A stretch of 64,000 nucleotides of DNA from Forficula auricularia (GCA_024734495.1 JALMQS010000068.1:744001-808000); one strand, 5' to 3'. Shown: positions 1-11,859, numbered from the stretch's first letter. Made by a program: numbers and translations. The notes: generated by a model from the letters alone, not told the origin.

Positions 1-1639
1 TCCTGACGCCCCTAGGAGGACTTTCAAAAGAAATTAGCATTGATTGTTCTTTCATTCTTTCCACGTTTATATATTATACCTATAAAGAAAGAGACTCAAA
101 TGATGGATTTAGTTATAAAGATAATTGGTGATTTCAAAAGAATTAGTGAGAGAACAAATGCATTTTATAAATCTCAAAATATTAATTTTATAAAGAGGAC
201 TTTAATTTTTGTATGTTTTTATCGCTTTTACGCTAAAACTTTTATTAACTAATTATTTGATTAATCTTATCTTCTAGTGACATATTAAGTATGATGGTTT
301 TATAAGGGACATATGTTAGACTATATCTACTAAATGCTTATTTGTAGGTGTGATTATTATTATTATTTTTTCATATCTAAATATAATACCTCATAAAATC
401 AATCGAAAATCGTTTAATAAAAATTCGAAACTTTTCAGAAGAAATTCTCCATTTATCATAATAAAGCAACTATAAACAGGAATATTTTGAAAATAAATAA
501 TGCTACAGCCTAACTTGGAGATAAAATTGCCTTGAATAAAAATAATAAAGGTATATAAAAATACCTATTTACGAAAAATAATTTCCTTATAAAAAAGTTC
601 ATATTTTTTAAATAATTTTTTTTATTTAAAATTTCAATCATTTCCAAAATTAATTTCTTTTTTTTAAATTTCGTTTATATTTTAAAATTTTGACATTAGA
701 TAAATCAAAATTATCATTATAGTCTAAGAGCTAGTTAACATTTTGGCCGATTATTTCAGAATGTAAATAACATCCCATACTGTAGTGTGATTAGCACACA
801 CCCCGAAAGTCAAATTCTTACTCGCCGAATCCAGTAATTTTTAGGAGTAAATGACCACTGAAGATGTCAAAAATATTGTAAAATCAACTAATTTCAGAAT
901 AGTTAAATTTGATTTCAGGACATTACCAATGACAATATTTACTATTTTATATGAAAGGCAGAACGATAGCCCATTTGCTAAGGCCAGAACCCCCAATGTG
1001 TCAGATTTAGTTAAAAAATCTAGCCTTGTACGCACCATACGCCTTAATATAGGCAATCACTTCATCAGCTCTTCTTCAAGATTGCGTACAATTTAGGGTC
1101 TACCGTAAAGTAGGTAAATAATCATTTGTCAATAGATTTTTCCTTATTAATTTTAAAATAACATGTAAATACAAAAGATGCCTAGAATTAAAATCTCTAT
1201 GAAATTTCTTAATACGTTTCTGTAGTAGGTATAGAAAAAATATTTGAAAATTTAACATTTTATTTCCAATTAATAAAATATATAAATATTACATTTTTAT
1301 ATCGACTCGAAAAAATTAACACTAATTAAATTGTGCTTTTATATTCTTAAACTAATTTTCTTTCTAAACAATCTTCGATTTCTCCATTTACATTGAATAA
1401 AGCTTTTTTATTTTTTATTTTTAGAACTGTGCAGTTGGATTGGATGGTGTGAATTTTCTTATCTGTCATCAAGTCGAGTGCAGATAGAGACAACAATACC
1501 GGCTCTTCACTCTTTTAGAAAAATTGTCACTTGTCGTAAATGAACTGAATATTGAGTAGCAATTTCCTGGACAAGAAATGCGAGATGAATGGCAGTTGGA
1601 GTTCTCTAATAGAAGAGGAGCGGCCCATTTGTGGCCACG
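1..1639. other. AT-rich upstream DNA, no recognised gene
   Basis: Mostly AT-rich sequence 5' of the T-box gene. A short open frame at 851-1096 overlaps a similar-sized one on the other strand, resembles nothing I know, and is not supported as a gene. Position 346-353 carries a perfect T-box half-site, annotated separately. Confidence 0.6.
346..353 (+). promoter_or_regulatory. T-box half-site AGGTGTGA upstream of the gene
   Basis: An exact match to the canonical T-box half-site AGGTGTGA, about 1.7 kb upstream of the start codon. T-box factors often autoregulate, so this is a plausible but unproven site. One 8-mer can easily occur by chance. Confidence 0.25.
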
Positions 1640-2024
1640 TGTCAAATGGGCGTGCATCTAATCGGCCCGGAGACATGTTGACGCATTGAAAGGCCTGACG
1701 ACCGCACATGGCTGCTGTCTCTGTGTTTGCGGTTAGGGAATGATGTGTCCCGTCCCTTCCGACTCCGCCCCTGGCGCAATTTCTGATTGGCTGAGCGGCT
1801 GCTCCCCTCCACCGGCCCGGGGGTAGGCGGTGGGCGGAGCATGCGGGACGCCTGGTGGCAGCTCACACAACCACTAGAGCTCGCTTGAACCAGGGAGCCC
1901 AGCTCAGTGTTGCTCGTGAGCTCGTGTTGCTGCCTAGTCGAGCAGGTGAGGGGCTGACCAAGTGCGTGGGAATATGTTCGTGAACTAAAGCTCTGTTCAG
2001 TGACAATTTAGGACAAACCAAGCG
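1640..2024 (+). promoter_or_regulatory. Promoter and 5'UTR of the T-box gene (GC-rich island)
   Basis: This is a sharp GC-rich, CpG-containing block just upstream of the start codon, in otherwise AT-rich DNA. Visible elements are a CCGCCCC box at 1765-1771, an inverted CCAAT (ATTGG) at 1786-1790 and GGGCGG at 1832-1837. Two arthropod initiator-like TCAGT sequences lie at 1904-1908 and 1997-2001. I see no convincing TATA box at the usual distance, which fits a TATA-less developmental promoter. The transcription start cannot be fixed from sequence alone. A donor-like CAG/GTGAG at 1943-1950 leaves room for an alternative 5'UTR splice. Confidence 0.55.
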
Positions 2025-2208
2025 ATGTTGTTGGGCGCAATGCAACAGCAAGAGGGCGCACCCGGCGCAGGTATGCTCGTCGTGCCCACCGTCAAAACCC
2101 GGGCCACGGATTTCTCAATTGCGGCGATTATGGGCAGAGCGGCGGCTGCTGGGGTCAGGACTGAAGGATCAAGGAGACCACCGGCCACCCCTAGCCCTAC
2201 ACAATCAG
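2025..2208 (+). CDS. mid: T-box transcription factor, Tbx20/midline-H15 class, exon 1 (N-terminus)
   Basis: This exon encodes the first 61 residues, plus one base of codon 62, of a nuclear T-box transcription factor. The ATG at 2025 is the first in its frame after a TGA at 2001 and has a purine (G) at -3. Residues 30-36 read FSIAAIM, matching the eh1-like Groucho-binding pattern FxIxxI(L/M) that sits near the N-terminus of Tbx20 and of insect midline/H15 proteins. An alanine stretch and a Ser/Thr/Pro-rich tail (PPATPSPTQS) follow. The exon ends TCAG/GTAAAT, a good donor in phase 1. The junction codon G+AG gives Glu and continues without a stop into the exon at 18865. Family knowledge: Tbx20-class proteins act in heart, neural and segmental patterning and repress through Groucho. 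I infer the same here. It could be either insect paralogue (midline or H15); the window does not decide. Confidence 0.82.
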
Positions 2209-2229
2209 GTAAATACACACCTTCCAAAT

Positions 2230-4387
2230 CCATTTTCACTCTCTGCATGACCGAATTACTCTAGATATTAAATTGCGCACCCTTTCACTGAAAACTGTCA
2301 AAAAATGCTCGCATAAAGTATTTAAAATAACTTCTTCAATTATGCTTTTAATATATAAATAGGTATATTTTTGACATCGCGAAAATTAATTTAAGAACTA
2401 AAATACTAAACAATATTTCTAGACAATTATTATTAATTTTCCACTATTCATAAAAAATACAATTATAAAAAGTATCTAGTAAAACTAATTATTCACTTAT
2501 TTTTCAATTTAAATAATTATTTCGAGTACCGGAAATTAATATATATTAAGTAAAACTATAATCAAAATATACTTCACATGATATACTAATTAAATGTCTT
2601 TTCATAATATCTAAATTACTTAAGCGATTCACTTTAAGTAAATATATATCTACTTAATTTTACCTTTTATATCTTAGTTTTTAATATTTTTATATTTAAA
2701 ATTATACAGTCTGAATTTCGAATGAAATATCTCCTGCCTGTGATTTCACGCAATTCAATTCAATTATAAATAATTATAACCATTTGTGTGGGAATTAAAT
2801 CTTTTTTGCTGCTAATAATCAATCGCTAATTATTGAAATTTGTTTTTATCTAGGAGAAATAAATTCCCGGATATAGATTTAAAATTTATCCATACCGCGT
2901 AGAACCTGTAGTTTTGAATAATTAGTAAAATAACTATATAGATATCATACATTATTTTTTATATCAATTTTATTAATACAGATTGCATGCTATGCTAATT
3001 ATGAAGTTTTTTTCTGCTTCCAATATTAAGTTTTATTAACTTAAATCGAAATCGCATTTTCTAAAATTAATATAATAATCTCTTTATCATTAAATTTACC
3101 TACGGATTTGATTTATCTTTTAATTTTTTATTATTACTCATTCTAACACTTTTCAGGGCTCTAATTTTTTATTATATCAAATTTCATTCACTATTTTTCC
3201 TTATTTAAATGCCTATTATAAAAAAATATAAGTAGATATATATGCACCTACATATAAATTCTTTATTAAAAAGTATTTACATTTTTTAGGTACTGCACAA
3301 ATTAATTTAACCCCACTTTTGACACTAATGTTTTTGATAATAACTAATAACTACCTATATGACTTTTCGCGCGATGACAAACAATTTATAAAACTTTTGT
3401 GTAATTTTACTTCTTGCATCTAACAATAATAATCTATTGATTTAATATTATTTTGACTAATATTTAAAATGTAGATAATTATAATAATTTAAAAAAGAAA
3501 TATTTATTTTCAAATAAAATATTTTTTTATTTATCAAGTATAGGTATTTATTTTCTACTAACTTACCAACCTATAAATAATTTTGAAATCTAGTTCATTT
3601 TCATCTTTTCAAATTTTTCTATACATCACTATTTTAATTATAAAAAATAGCTATTTATAAGTAGGTATCTAAATAATTATTATAATATTTCAAATAAAAG
3701 AACCATTTTTAAAAATTAATATTAATACTTTTATTGCAAAAATTACATATCCTAGTTATTATCTATGCAAGTTCATTGAATACTTCACAGTATAAGCTTG
3801 AAATTTGATTTAATAACAAATGAAATAAAATTAAAATATAATAATTTACTATAATTGTCTATAAAGATAATACTTCTATCTTATATACCTAGATACAAAA
3901 TGTAAAATATTATTTAATATGGGTAGGTATAGGCTGGTATATAAAATATTGTTGATTATTTTCCTCTTAATGAAAGGTAATTAGCTCTTCACATTTTGGC
4001 TTAGTGATTTTATGTCTATTATCAGTTTATTTCAAATTATACACCTACTATAAATATATAGGTATATATTCTGAATGGAATCCCATAATTAAAACACTTT
4101 AATTAAGAATATATTTTATTTAATATGGTCATTAAAATAAAGCAAAATTTTTTCTTTTTAATTGGCAAATTCGTTTTTATTACCTATATAGAAATTTTAT
4201 ATTCAAAATTAACATATAGGATATGATGTTACAGATGTTTTAACTTCAGTTATAAAATGATTCATATTTAAATGATGGTAACTTTTTATTTATATGTTGA
4301 TCATATTAATAATTAATAAATACCTACTGATGAAGTATCCCTTCTAAATTTTATTTACTAAAGTACATAATAATCTATTGAATAGAT
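2230..4387. other. AT-rich intronic DNA without recognisable features
   Basis: Long AT-rich stretch. I see no exon, TIR element or tandem repeat that I can support. Confidence 0.5.
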
Positions 4388-4473
4388 TAGGATTTGATGT
4401 AAGGCATCTCCAGGAATAAATCAGAGAGCTAGTTCCAATAAAAAGTATTTATTGGAAATGTTTTCACTTTATA

Positions 4474-4530
4474 ATATTTTGCAAACGACGTTTCGTAGAA
4501 CCTTCTCTACTTCTTCAGGGTTCAAAAAGC
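4474..4530 (-). ncRNA. Hammerhead-ribozyme-like motif, left arm
   Basis: On the - strand: CTGAAGA, an extra A, helix II GTAGA/TCTAC (5 bp), GAAAC, then GTC as the presumed cleavage triplet. The enclosing helix I is imperfect (GCTTTTTGAACC against GTTTGCAAAA). Helix III would be the minimal ACGT typical of retroelement hammerheads, which may need dimerisation. The extra base before helix II is non-canonical. Confidence 0.5.
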
Positions 4531-4554
4531 GCAATGAAGGTAGCATATCATTGA

Positions 4555-4612
4555 CCTTTTTGAACCCTGAAGAAGGAGGGAAGATCATCCGAAACGTCGG
4601 TTACAAAATTTT
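4555..4612 (+). ncRNA. Hammerhead-ribozyme-like motif, right arm
   Basis: On the + strand: CTGAAGA at 4567-4573, a short helix II (GGA/TCC), GAAACGTC at 4591-4598. Helix I is formed by TTTTTGAACC upstream and GGTTACAAAA downstream. Helix II is weaker than in the partner arm, so this copy is partly decayed. Confidence 0.45.
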
Positions 4613-5614
4613 ATAAAGGGAAAACATTTACAATAAACACTCTTATATTGGAAGTAGATATAGTCTGTTATTTATTTCTAGACTGCCTTACATCCAATCC
4701 TGAACTATAGGTAAATATAAATATCAGTCTGCTTCCAAAGAAAATTTTTTCTAACGAACTATTGAATTATTATTCGGAAACGTCAGTATAAACTCACAAT
4801 GCTCTCTAACAGGTACCTTTAGTCGTTGTTTTAATATATTTAGAGAGTTGCAACATTCAGTAGGTATCTTCTGTTATGGTACCCTGATCATTTTCACAGC
4901 GATGCTAGCAACAAGACTTGCATCGGGATGGGAATATAAATATGCCAACGTGTCATCCAATTTGCTAGATAGTTACATCGATTATCATTATACTTACAAA
5001 ACAGCTATAGGTAGTACCTGTTTAAAAGATATGATGAACCGGAAATTATTCAATTGATTTCAAGGTATTGCCTTGGTATGTTGTAAATGAGAAATAATGT
5101 TCATATACCTACCATATATTTTTATTTAATAAATACCAATCTAGATAAAGATGTCACTTCTATTTGCCAAGATTTTTAGGCATTGTTAAAGAATAATTCA
5201 CACTTGTATAAAGCTCGATAGACAATATTATTACCACTCAGAATAAAAATATTATTAATAAAAGGAATATTTTAATATTATCATTAAATTGTTTGGCGAC
5301 TTAATACATCCTTACCTGAATTCAGAGGATCATTTAATCAAAGTACAAGAATTAATTTTTGACTTTTCGAAAGAAAAAATTCCTGGATTGAATTCGAGAC
5401 TAGAATATTTCTGAAGATTTGAAAGTTGTAGAACGTTAGGATACCTTTAGATGAAAGCCGGAGGAGAATTTCAGTCATTAGGGATAAACGAATTTCTTAT
5501 GTGTAAGTTTGTTTCATTTGAAATATGTAAAATTTTCCTTATAGAAAATAGTTATAACTGAAAACAAAAATTAAAAAAATTTACTTTTTAAAGTAAGTTT
5601 TTATTTAGGTAATA

Positions 5615-6009
5615 CAGTGAAACCCCTCAAATCCGAAATCTCGGGAAATCCGAACGCAAAAAAGAGAAACTTATTTATTTAGTCATAAAACAATTATGTA
5701 TATATTCTACATTATAACTTTATTTTACATAATTAATTGAAAAATTAACAAAGAAGTACAGTTAGCATACCTAATAAAGTGTAAATATGTCTACATACTT
5801 AGGTATATCACCCAGGATTGAAAAACTGTAAAAGTTGGTTATTGAAATTAGATTAATCACTTTGCAAAAACAATGAAATAATAATAGAAACACACAAAAT
5901 ATCAGTTAATCTTTCACTTGATATCAGTTATCTTCAATTGTCGATGCTGCTTTCGGCTAATCCGTACACGATACAGCCCCAATTAGTTCGGATTTGAGGG
6001 GTTTCACTG
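5615..6009. mobile_element. pogo/Tc1-mariner-like TIR element (MITE)
   Basis: Perfect 23-bp terminal inverted repeats starting CAGTGAAACCCCTCAAATCC, flanked on both sides by TA (5613-5614 and 6010-6011). CAGTG-type ends with a TA target are characteristic of pogo/Tigger elements. The 395-bp body has no transposase frame, so this is a non-autonomous derivative. Confidence 0.8.
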
Positions 6010-6424
6010 TATTATGTTAACTATAGGTAGTTATAACCGGAAGCATTAAAATATAATTTTTAATTTAAATCACCTAATTTATTCTACATATGTTAGGTAT
6101 CTATTGTTAGATTAATTGTATTATTTAATAAAATATAAAGGAATCAATAATGACCATTGGCACTCTAACAGGATCGAACTCTCTGTTAAGCCCATTGTCA
6201 GTTTCTCTCTTTTTCAAAATAAATTAATAATTCTTAAGAATGAACCATCTGAATTATTGATATTAATTATTTTAATTAAAAACGGAGCGTTATTTAATGG
6301 ACATATTTGTTAAAATAATATTTTTCTAACTAGGTAGTTTTAATTAATTATTGAAATATATGATTAATATGTGTTGGTGTTAAGTAAATGGATACTTTGA
6401 CGTTTTTCTAACATTTTTCCCATC

Positions 6425-6685
6425 TCAAACGGATCCAATTTCTTTCCTTCCCTTGTTGAGAAAGAAAACGCCTGGGGTGTCGGCCACCCCGATGTCTTCG
6501 AGGCGTTTGACGAATGTCCGTTCTCCTGAAGCTTTTGCGCCCCTTTAATTAGCTAATAGAGCCATCGGTACTGATAGCCATCGGGTCCGAGGACCCAGCT
6601 CTTGGGTTGACCGCCGCCCAGGGCTCGGCGCCTGCAAAGCCGCTAAGCGCGTCGCCCGGGAGTCGAACCTGATACCTGCTTTATA
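6425..6685 (-). repeat. GC-rich repeat-like block with a tRNA B-box-like motif
   Basis: Abruptly GC-rich sequence in AT-rich surroundings. It contains a hairpin (AAACGCCT...AGGCGTTT with GGGGTG...CACCCC inside). On the - strand it has GGTTCGACTCC (6659-6669), matching a pol III B box. I see no acceptor stem or anticodon arm, so it is not a tRNA gene. A SINE-like or LINE-tail origin is possible; a host regulatory island is the alternative. Confidence 0.35.
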
Positions 6686-7039
6686 ATTATCTAATCGTCA
6701 TCGTAGCACAATTATACTTTTAATCTTTTTCTTATATTTAAAATCCTGCACTTAAAAAAATTAATAACATTTGATGAAACAGTGAAAACTTTCTCAAACT
6801 AGGTATCCCTGCCAGGACGAGAAGAATAATCTTTTTATATTCTAAGAATATATTTTCTGGGTATTCGAATATACTTTGAATGACCTCACAATTTCCGTAA
6901 ATATTTTGGGGATTTTCTTAGAAAAATACAATGTCCCCCTACACAATCCTCTCTTATACATCCAAGGATATTGATGGAATATTCGTTTTAAAATTCTTCC
7001 CATTAAATTATAAAAATCTACTAATAACACTTAAAAGCT

Positions 7040-7185
7040 TATAATAGAAAAATAAAGACAAGTTTTTATGTGTGACTTTTTTATTTATCAGCCAACGTTT
7101 CGTCGACTTTGCTGACTTCTTCAGCTGGCTGATAAATACAAAAGTCGCACATAAAAACTTACACTTATTTTCCTATAATAAACTT
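7040..7185. mobile_element. Foldback element with hammerhead-like core
   Basis: Inverted repeat whose arms read AAGTTTTTATGTGTGACTTT on the left and AAAGTCGCACATAAAAACTT on the right, enclosing TTTATCAGCC...GGCTGATAAA. Non-coding. Confidence 0.65.
7082..7138 (-). ncRNA. Hammerhead-ribozyme-like motif
   Basis: On the - strand: helix I is a perfect 12-bp pair (TATTTATCAGCC with GGCTGATAAATA). CTGAAGA (7118-7124), extra A, helix II GTC/GAC with loop, GAAACGTT (7094-7101) follow. Two extra bases (AG) separate helix I from CTGAAGA, so this copy is probably inactive. Confidence 0.45.
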
Positions 7186-7254
7186 TCAAATTAATACAAA
7201 TTATGGACGGAAATAATACTTGGAATATATACTTGTAATAAATTTAATGAATAT

Positions 7255-7640
7255 TCCGAAGAATATGTGCTAGCTGGGATAAGCTCTCAGCAAATTTTTG
7301 CGAATTTCAATTTTTTTTTGCCAGCGAACACTAGAAAGATGATGCTTGAAAATATGCAGCTAATTAATTTGAATTTGTACATAAAATTTCAGCTCTTTCT
7401 CTTTATTCGTTCGAACTCCCCATATAACGATTAGACGTTTACTATCTGCATTTTTCAACCGAAAATTCCGGAAGCTGGAGAGCCCAAAATTTAATCAGTT
7501 CTTGGGAATATAAACACATATTTTGACACCAGAAGGAACTTTTTCATAACCTTCTGTTCTTGAGTTATAGTTAGTATAAGAATACAGAATGGCAGACAAA
7601 CCGACAGATAAAAAAATCATTTGGGATATACCTACTAGTA
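7255..7640. repeat. Probable degraded dispersed repeat
   Basis: Moderately complex sequence ending in a CAGACAAACCGACAGAT-like tract typical of degraded insect repeats. I have no second copy in the window to confirm it. Confidence 0.25.
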
Positions 7641-8019
7641 TGTAGGTACCTATATATTTATTTGCATCAAGAAAAAGAAAACCTCATTGATTTCTCTTAT
7701 TTGAAAAAATCATAATCTAAAATTATTTTCCTCTACATTTTAGACATTTCTGAAATAATAAATATATGCAACTAAATAAATATTTTTTGATGAATTCTAG
7801 ATACCTATATTATTTCATAATACACATAGGGGTGCACCGCTTCTACAGCATCCATGGACAACAAGCCACTGGTTCTTATATTTACATTAAACAGAAGATA
7901 TACTCTTATATTCATTTTTATAAATTCAGCAACTCTGTAACTCACTGCAATAAACATTTCAAGTTAATTTTTAATTATTAGGATTCGTAGAGATTTGGAA
8001 ATAGTTTTTCTAAAACAAA

Positions 8020-8080
8020 AATTAATCCGAGAATTGAGCGTTTTTCGTCAACCTATTTCGACTTCATCCTCAACTACAAA
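8020..8080 (-). ncRNA. Decayed hammerhead-like motif
   Basis: The - strand reads TTGAG, GATGA, A, GTC...GAC, GAAAAACG, then CTCAA. The outer TTGAG/CTCAA and inner GTC/GAC pairs keep the architecture, but the leading CT of CTGANGA is lost. Most likely a fossil. Confidence 0.25.
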
Positions 8081-8454
8081 AATTATCATTCTTCAGAACA
8101 TCAACATAGAATCACATAGAATATATTTAGTAAATAAATAATTAATGTTACCTTAGATTTTATTGTTTTAAATCTCATAAATGAATTTATTTAATAAATT
8201 AAAATTCGTTAACATTAGAATAGATAACTTTAAAATTTTTCGGATATGTATTTTCTATTTGGATTTTAGGCTCTTAATAATATTTTTTTTATCTTATGAC
8301 ATTTCTACTTTTTATTAAAAAATATTTTTAGTACCTAGGTACCTAAATAAGTTGACGATTAATAGCCGAGATGGATAGACGTATAGATATAGATATATAC
8401 ATAGAAAGATAGGGAGATAAAACAAGCAGGAAACAATCTTAATGGAGTATTATC

Positions 8455-8700
8455 TCTATTCACACGCATTATGGGAGCGAATGGCGCTTCCTTCTTCTGA
8501 TGGCTGGCTATAAAATCTTAATCCTGAAATTGGCATTCATTTTAGACAATCGTCGAAATGTTAGTTAATTATCCCCTGGATTCCCTGTAATTTGTTCAAC
8601 CTCAAGGAGCGAACGATTTACTAGCAAGGCAAGGAAAAGAAACGAATACGCCATATGCATTAAAATGGCCACCCAGAGAATCGAAAAAATAACCATGATT
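8455..8700. promoter_or_regulatory. Candidate enhancer island 1 (intron 1)
   Basis: Complex, GC-richer, non-repetitive sequence with no open frame, including TTAATTATC-type homeodomain cores and CATATG. Function inferred only from contrast with the background. Confidence 0.3.
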
Positions 8701-11189
8701 ATAGCCTATAATACCTATTTTTAAGCACATATTACTTAATATATTTAATTAATTATTAATTGATAAAATAATACATTATAAAGTTCTTTTCTAGTTTCGC
8801 TTATTGGGATTCTAAATAAAAAAAAAAATAGTTTGTAAATTAACTACCTATAGGGATTTAATTTCCTGTCATTTGCTTGAAATACATATTAAATATTAAG
8901 TCACTTAATAATATATCTAGGTACTGATAGTTTCGAAATACTCTTCTATATCTTAAATATATTTATTAGAATAAATATATTTTTAAAATAGGATACCTAA
9001 ATAATAACATAACATAAATAAATACTTTAGAATTGGTATTCATTCTAGAAATTGAAAATCGAAAACTGAATTATCTCTTTTAATTCATATCATATAGGTA
9101 TTAATCATACTTTTTTAATGATTAAGAAACAAAAATTGAATTTCAGCGAGATTTTCGAAATTTTACTCTTCAAAAAACATAAAGAACAATTAAATATGAA
9201 ATTATTTAAAATTTAATCTCCCAACTAATTTCTTTAATCATCAAGGCGTGATAATTAATGTATTGTAATTTAGTAGAATTCTTCGAAATAGTGACAATTT
9301 GTAACAGACGAAGCTTTACACTTATTTCACGAGAAGTGACATTGATAATATCTTTAAAATAGAATTAAAAAGTCTATATAAAATATTTGCTTTTATTATG
9401 TGAATACTTATAATTATATAAAAATGAATGAATTCTTAAATACTAGCTTGAAATTTAAAAGTTAAATGGTATGATTTTCCCCGAAATGAGAAATTGTATA
9501 TTACTACTTTAATCGAATAATTATTTTGTGAAGGGTAGAATTTTATTTGGGGTAAATAATAAAAATATATTTTTTTATCATAGATTGTGTGGTTTCTCTG
9601 TTAAGATTTCTTAAAATATAATTTTCTTTAATATATTTCAATTCAAAATGACATTTTGAAGAAGACCCAAAATTGCCGTTTTTAGATGATTTTTGTACCT
9701 CTCGGTATTCAGAAGAGGTTTAATTTAAAATTATGAAAAAAATCGACTTATTCTCTTTTATTTATCAACAACAAATCAGAACCGATTTGGTATCTAAACT
9801 ATTTTGAGAATTAAGTATAATGTGTTGTACCCTCGGTATCTGCTCTCGCATTCAGTGGGTTTATTATTGTCTGGTAATAAGATTTACCCTTTGACAGTAG
9901 GAATACCTACCTATATCCTCGATTGTAGGTACCTAGTGTAAATAGAAGATTGCAAATGTCAATATCTTTCTTTATGCATCAATCAATTTCAGTGTGATGT
10001 AGACAGCACGATTGGGATTGGCACGATAAAAGAACAAAGTGTTTGTTCTCACGATTTTGATATTAATTATAATAATTATGAAATTAAATACAATTTTATT
10101 AATTGTTGTGATGAAATAGACAATCCAAGAAAAAATAAAATATAATTATTTTAGCTAATACTTTAATGTGAGAAGTTAATTCAATTTATTATTACCTACC
10201 TATCTATCTATCCAATTTAATTGACTTATTTCGATAATTAATTATAATTCATTTCAAATTATATATTTATTCATTTGAGTTTAATTGTTTAGTGAAATAA
10301 GCCACTTTTAACTGTAAAAGTAAATAAATAATTATCTATTTTGGATAATTATACTTAATTTCTTTTAATTTTATATAAATATTGTATTTTTATTTTTACG
10401 GTTCTCAAGTAACTAAGAACTTTTATAATGTCCATGTGTACATTCACTTGTCCATTCCCGCCACAACCTCTTTGTTTCTAAGTATAACGTAATGAAATTT
10501 CTTAAATGCATTTAAGTAATATCCAAAAAAGGAGTTATTCCTTCCGAAATGTATTTTAAAAACAACTAATTTGATCCTTGATTTTGGCCTTAATCAATTT
10601 AAAATTAATTGTGACAATCGAGCCACCAAAAGTCATGTTGACATTTTGAAAAATACCATCTATTTTCAAAAATTAAAAAAACTAATCTTGAAAAATGCAT
10701 AAAGCCTATCATAAGCTTCAATAAGTTTTAAAATTCTGTTCATCATGATAACTTGTATTCTTTATTTTGACTCTAGTCGCGCGGTTCCTCTACCGACAAA
10801 TTCTCTAGCAATTCGTTCTCCCCTCAAACTTTTCAACTCGGTAAATTAAAAATTTGTAAAAATTTATGAAGATGGCATAATGTGAGTACTTTAGTTGATA
10901 ATCATTTTATATGCTATGAAATCATTAGTTTGAATGGCAGATGGAAAAAACTACAGATAGAAACACTCGGAATGCAAGACCCACTTGCAGACTTGCACCC
11001 TCCTGCTTTATTTATAAATATTTTGTAAATAATTATAAAATCTATTTTAAAACTCGTAATCTGTAGTCAAAATATTAACAAAATTTTTCTTTGAAGAATT
11101 GAAAAATAAGTTCGTTGCACTTTAAAGTTTAGTATTTAATTGTATTTATTTTCTTAGAAAGACGGACTGGTAAGCTAAATAAGTAAGTT
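8701..11189. other. AT-rich intronic DNA, no supported feature
   Basis: AT-rich, short poly-A/T tracts and TAGGTACC-like words. I see no coding exon or clear element. Confidence 0.5.
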
Positions 11190-11223
11190 ATAATGAAAGG
11201 CAGTTCATAAATTATTTAAATTT

Positions 11224-11279
11224 TATTCAATTTCCGACGTTTCGGAGACTTTTTCTCTCCTTCTTCAGGGTATTGAATA
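11224..11279 (-). ncRNA. Hammerhead-ribozyme-like motif, well formed
   Basis: On the - strand, in order: TATTCAATACC, CTGAAGA (11262-11268), A, helix II GGAGA/TCTCC with a GAAAAAG loop, GAAACGTC (11236-11243), then GGAAATTGAATA. Helix I pairs CC/GG and TATTCAAT/ATTGAATA around a small internal loop, as in natural type I hammerheads. Helix III is the minimal ACGT. The only deviation is the extra A between CTGAAGA and helix II. Confidence 0.58.
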
Positions 11280-11385
11280 GTTATTGATGTGTGAATATAA
11301 CTCGGCTCCCATTTGTCTATCCTTTCAGTGATATCAACAATATTACAATATTTTCCAACATTATACCATAAGTGTACTTGGTTTT

Positions 11386-11430
11386 CTGAAGAAGGAGAGA
11401 AAAAAGTCTCCGAAATGTCGGAAATTGAAT
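11386..11430 (+). ncRNA. Partial hammerhead-like motif, right arm
   Basis: CTGAAGA, A, helix II GGAGA/TCTCC, then GAAATGTC instead of GAAACGTC. Helix I upstream sequence no longer pairs with GGAAATTGAAT. Decayed partner of the left-arm motif. Confidence 0.4.
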
Positions 11431-11475
11431 AAAATTTAAATAATTTACCGACTGTCTTTCATTATAACCTATTTA

Positions 11476-11614
11476 GGGCAGGCTGTATGGCAAAGTAAAT
11501 GCTTTTTACCACTAACAAAAGGTAGATGTCATCTGATTGGCCATCCCAGTCCCTCCATTTACCATCTACCTACTAGTGGTAAAAAGCATTTAATTTACGA
11601 CATACAACCGGCCC
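11476..11614. mobile_element. PIF/Harbinger-like MITE
   Basis: 139-bp element with ends GGGCAGGCTGTATGG and (reverse-complemented) GGGCCGGTTGTATG. The arms extend to TGCTTTTTACCACTA in both orientations. It is flanked by TTA on each side (11473-11475 and 11615-11617), the target size and sequence expected for PIF/Harbinger. The terminal motif recurs at 51093 and near 63931. Confidence 0.65.
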
Positions 11615-11859
11615 TTATTAAAGTTTCGTGTCCGGTTTGTTGATTTTGAGTGTAGTTACATTATTTCAATTACTAAATTTTAAATCAAAAAGTATTTTAA
11701 TTATTTTGGTTTCTATAAAATAAATAGTTTGGATGAGGAAGAAAAAAACTAGTAAACTCTGGGTGAGTGAATCCCACTCGCACTTGTTTTAGTTTAATTC
11801 AAAAAATATCCCCGATTGAATTGGTCGCTATTTGGCAACGGATGCTATTAGTGTGAGTG

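Larger units (their letters stand above)
4388..4708. mobile_element. Foldback element with hammerhead-like arms
   Basis: A roughly 320-bp imperfect inverted repeat. The outer arms begin GGATTTGATGTAAGGC on the left; the right end, reverse-complemented, reads GGATTGGATGTAAGGC. The arms meet at a central spacer with GACGTTTC...CTTCAGGGTTC on the left and GAACCCTGAAG...GAAACGTC on the right. No protein is encoded. Each arm carries a hammerhead-like core, annotated separately. The class is probably non-autonomous; a relation to Penelope-like elements is inferred from that motif. Confidence 0.7.
11190..11466. mobile_element. Foldback element with hammerhead-like arms (best-preserved copy)
   Basis: Inverted repeat of about 80-bp arms (GTTATAATGAAAGGCAGTTC on the left, matched by GACTGTCTTTCATTATAAC on the right). 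It encloses about 110 bp of unique spacer. Each arm contains TTCCGACGTTTCGGAGAC...CTTCAG or its complement. Non-coding. Confidence 0.75.

Noticed and set aside
851..1096. Small gene upstream of the T-box promoter
   Set aside because: Overlapping open frame on the other strand, AT-rich codons and no recognisable domain.
1997..2248. Open frame of 83 codons on the - strand over exon 1
   Set aside because: Opposite-strand shadow of the GC-rich first exon, with no known similarity.
6425..6685. tRNA gene
   Set aside because: Only a B-box-like string is visible; no cloverleaf can be drawn.
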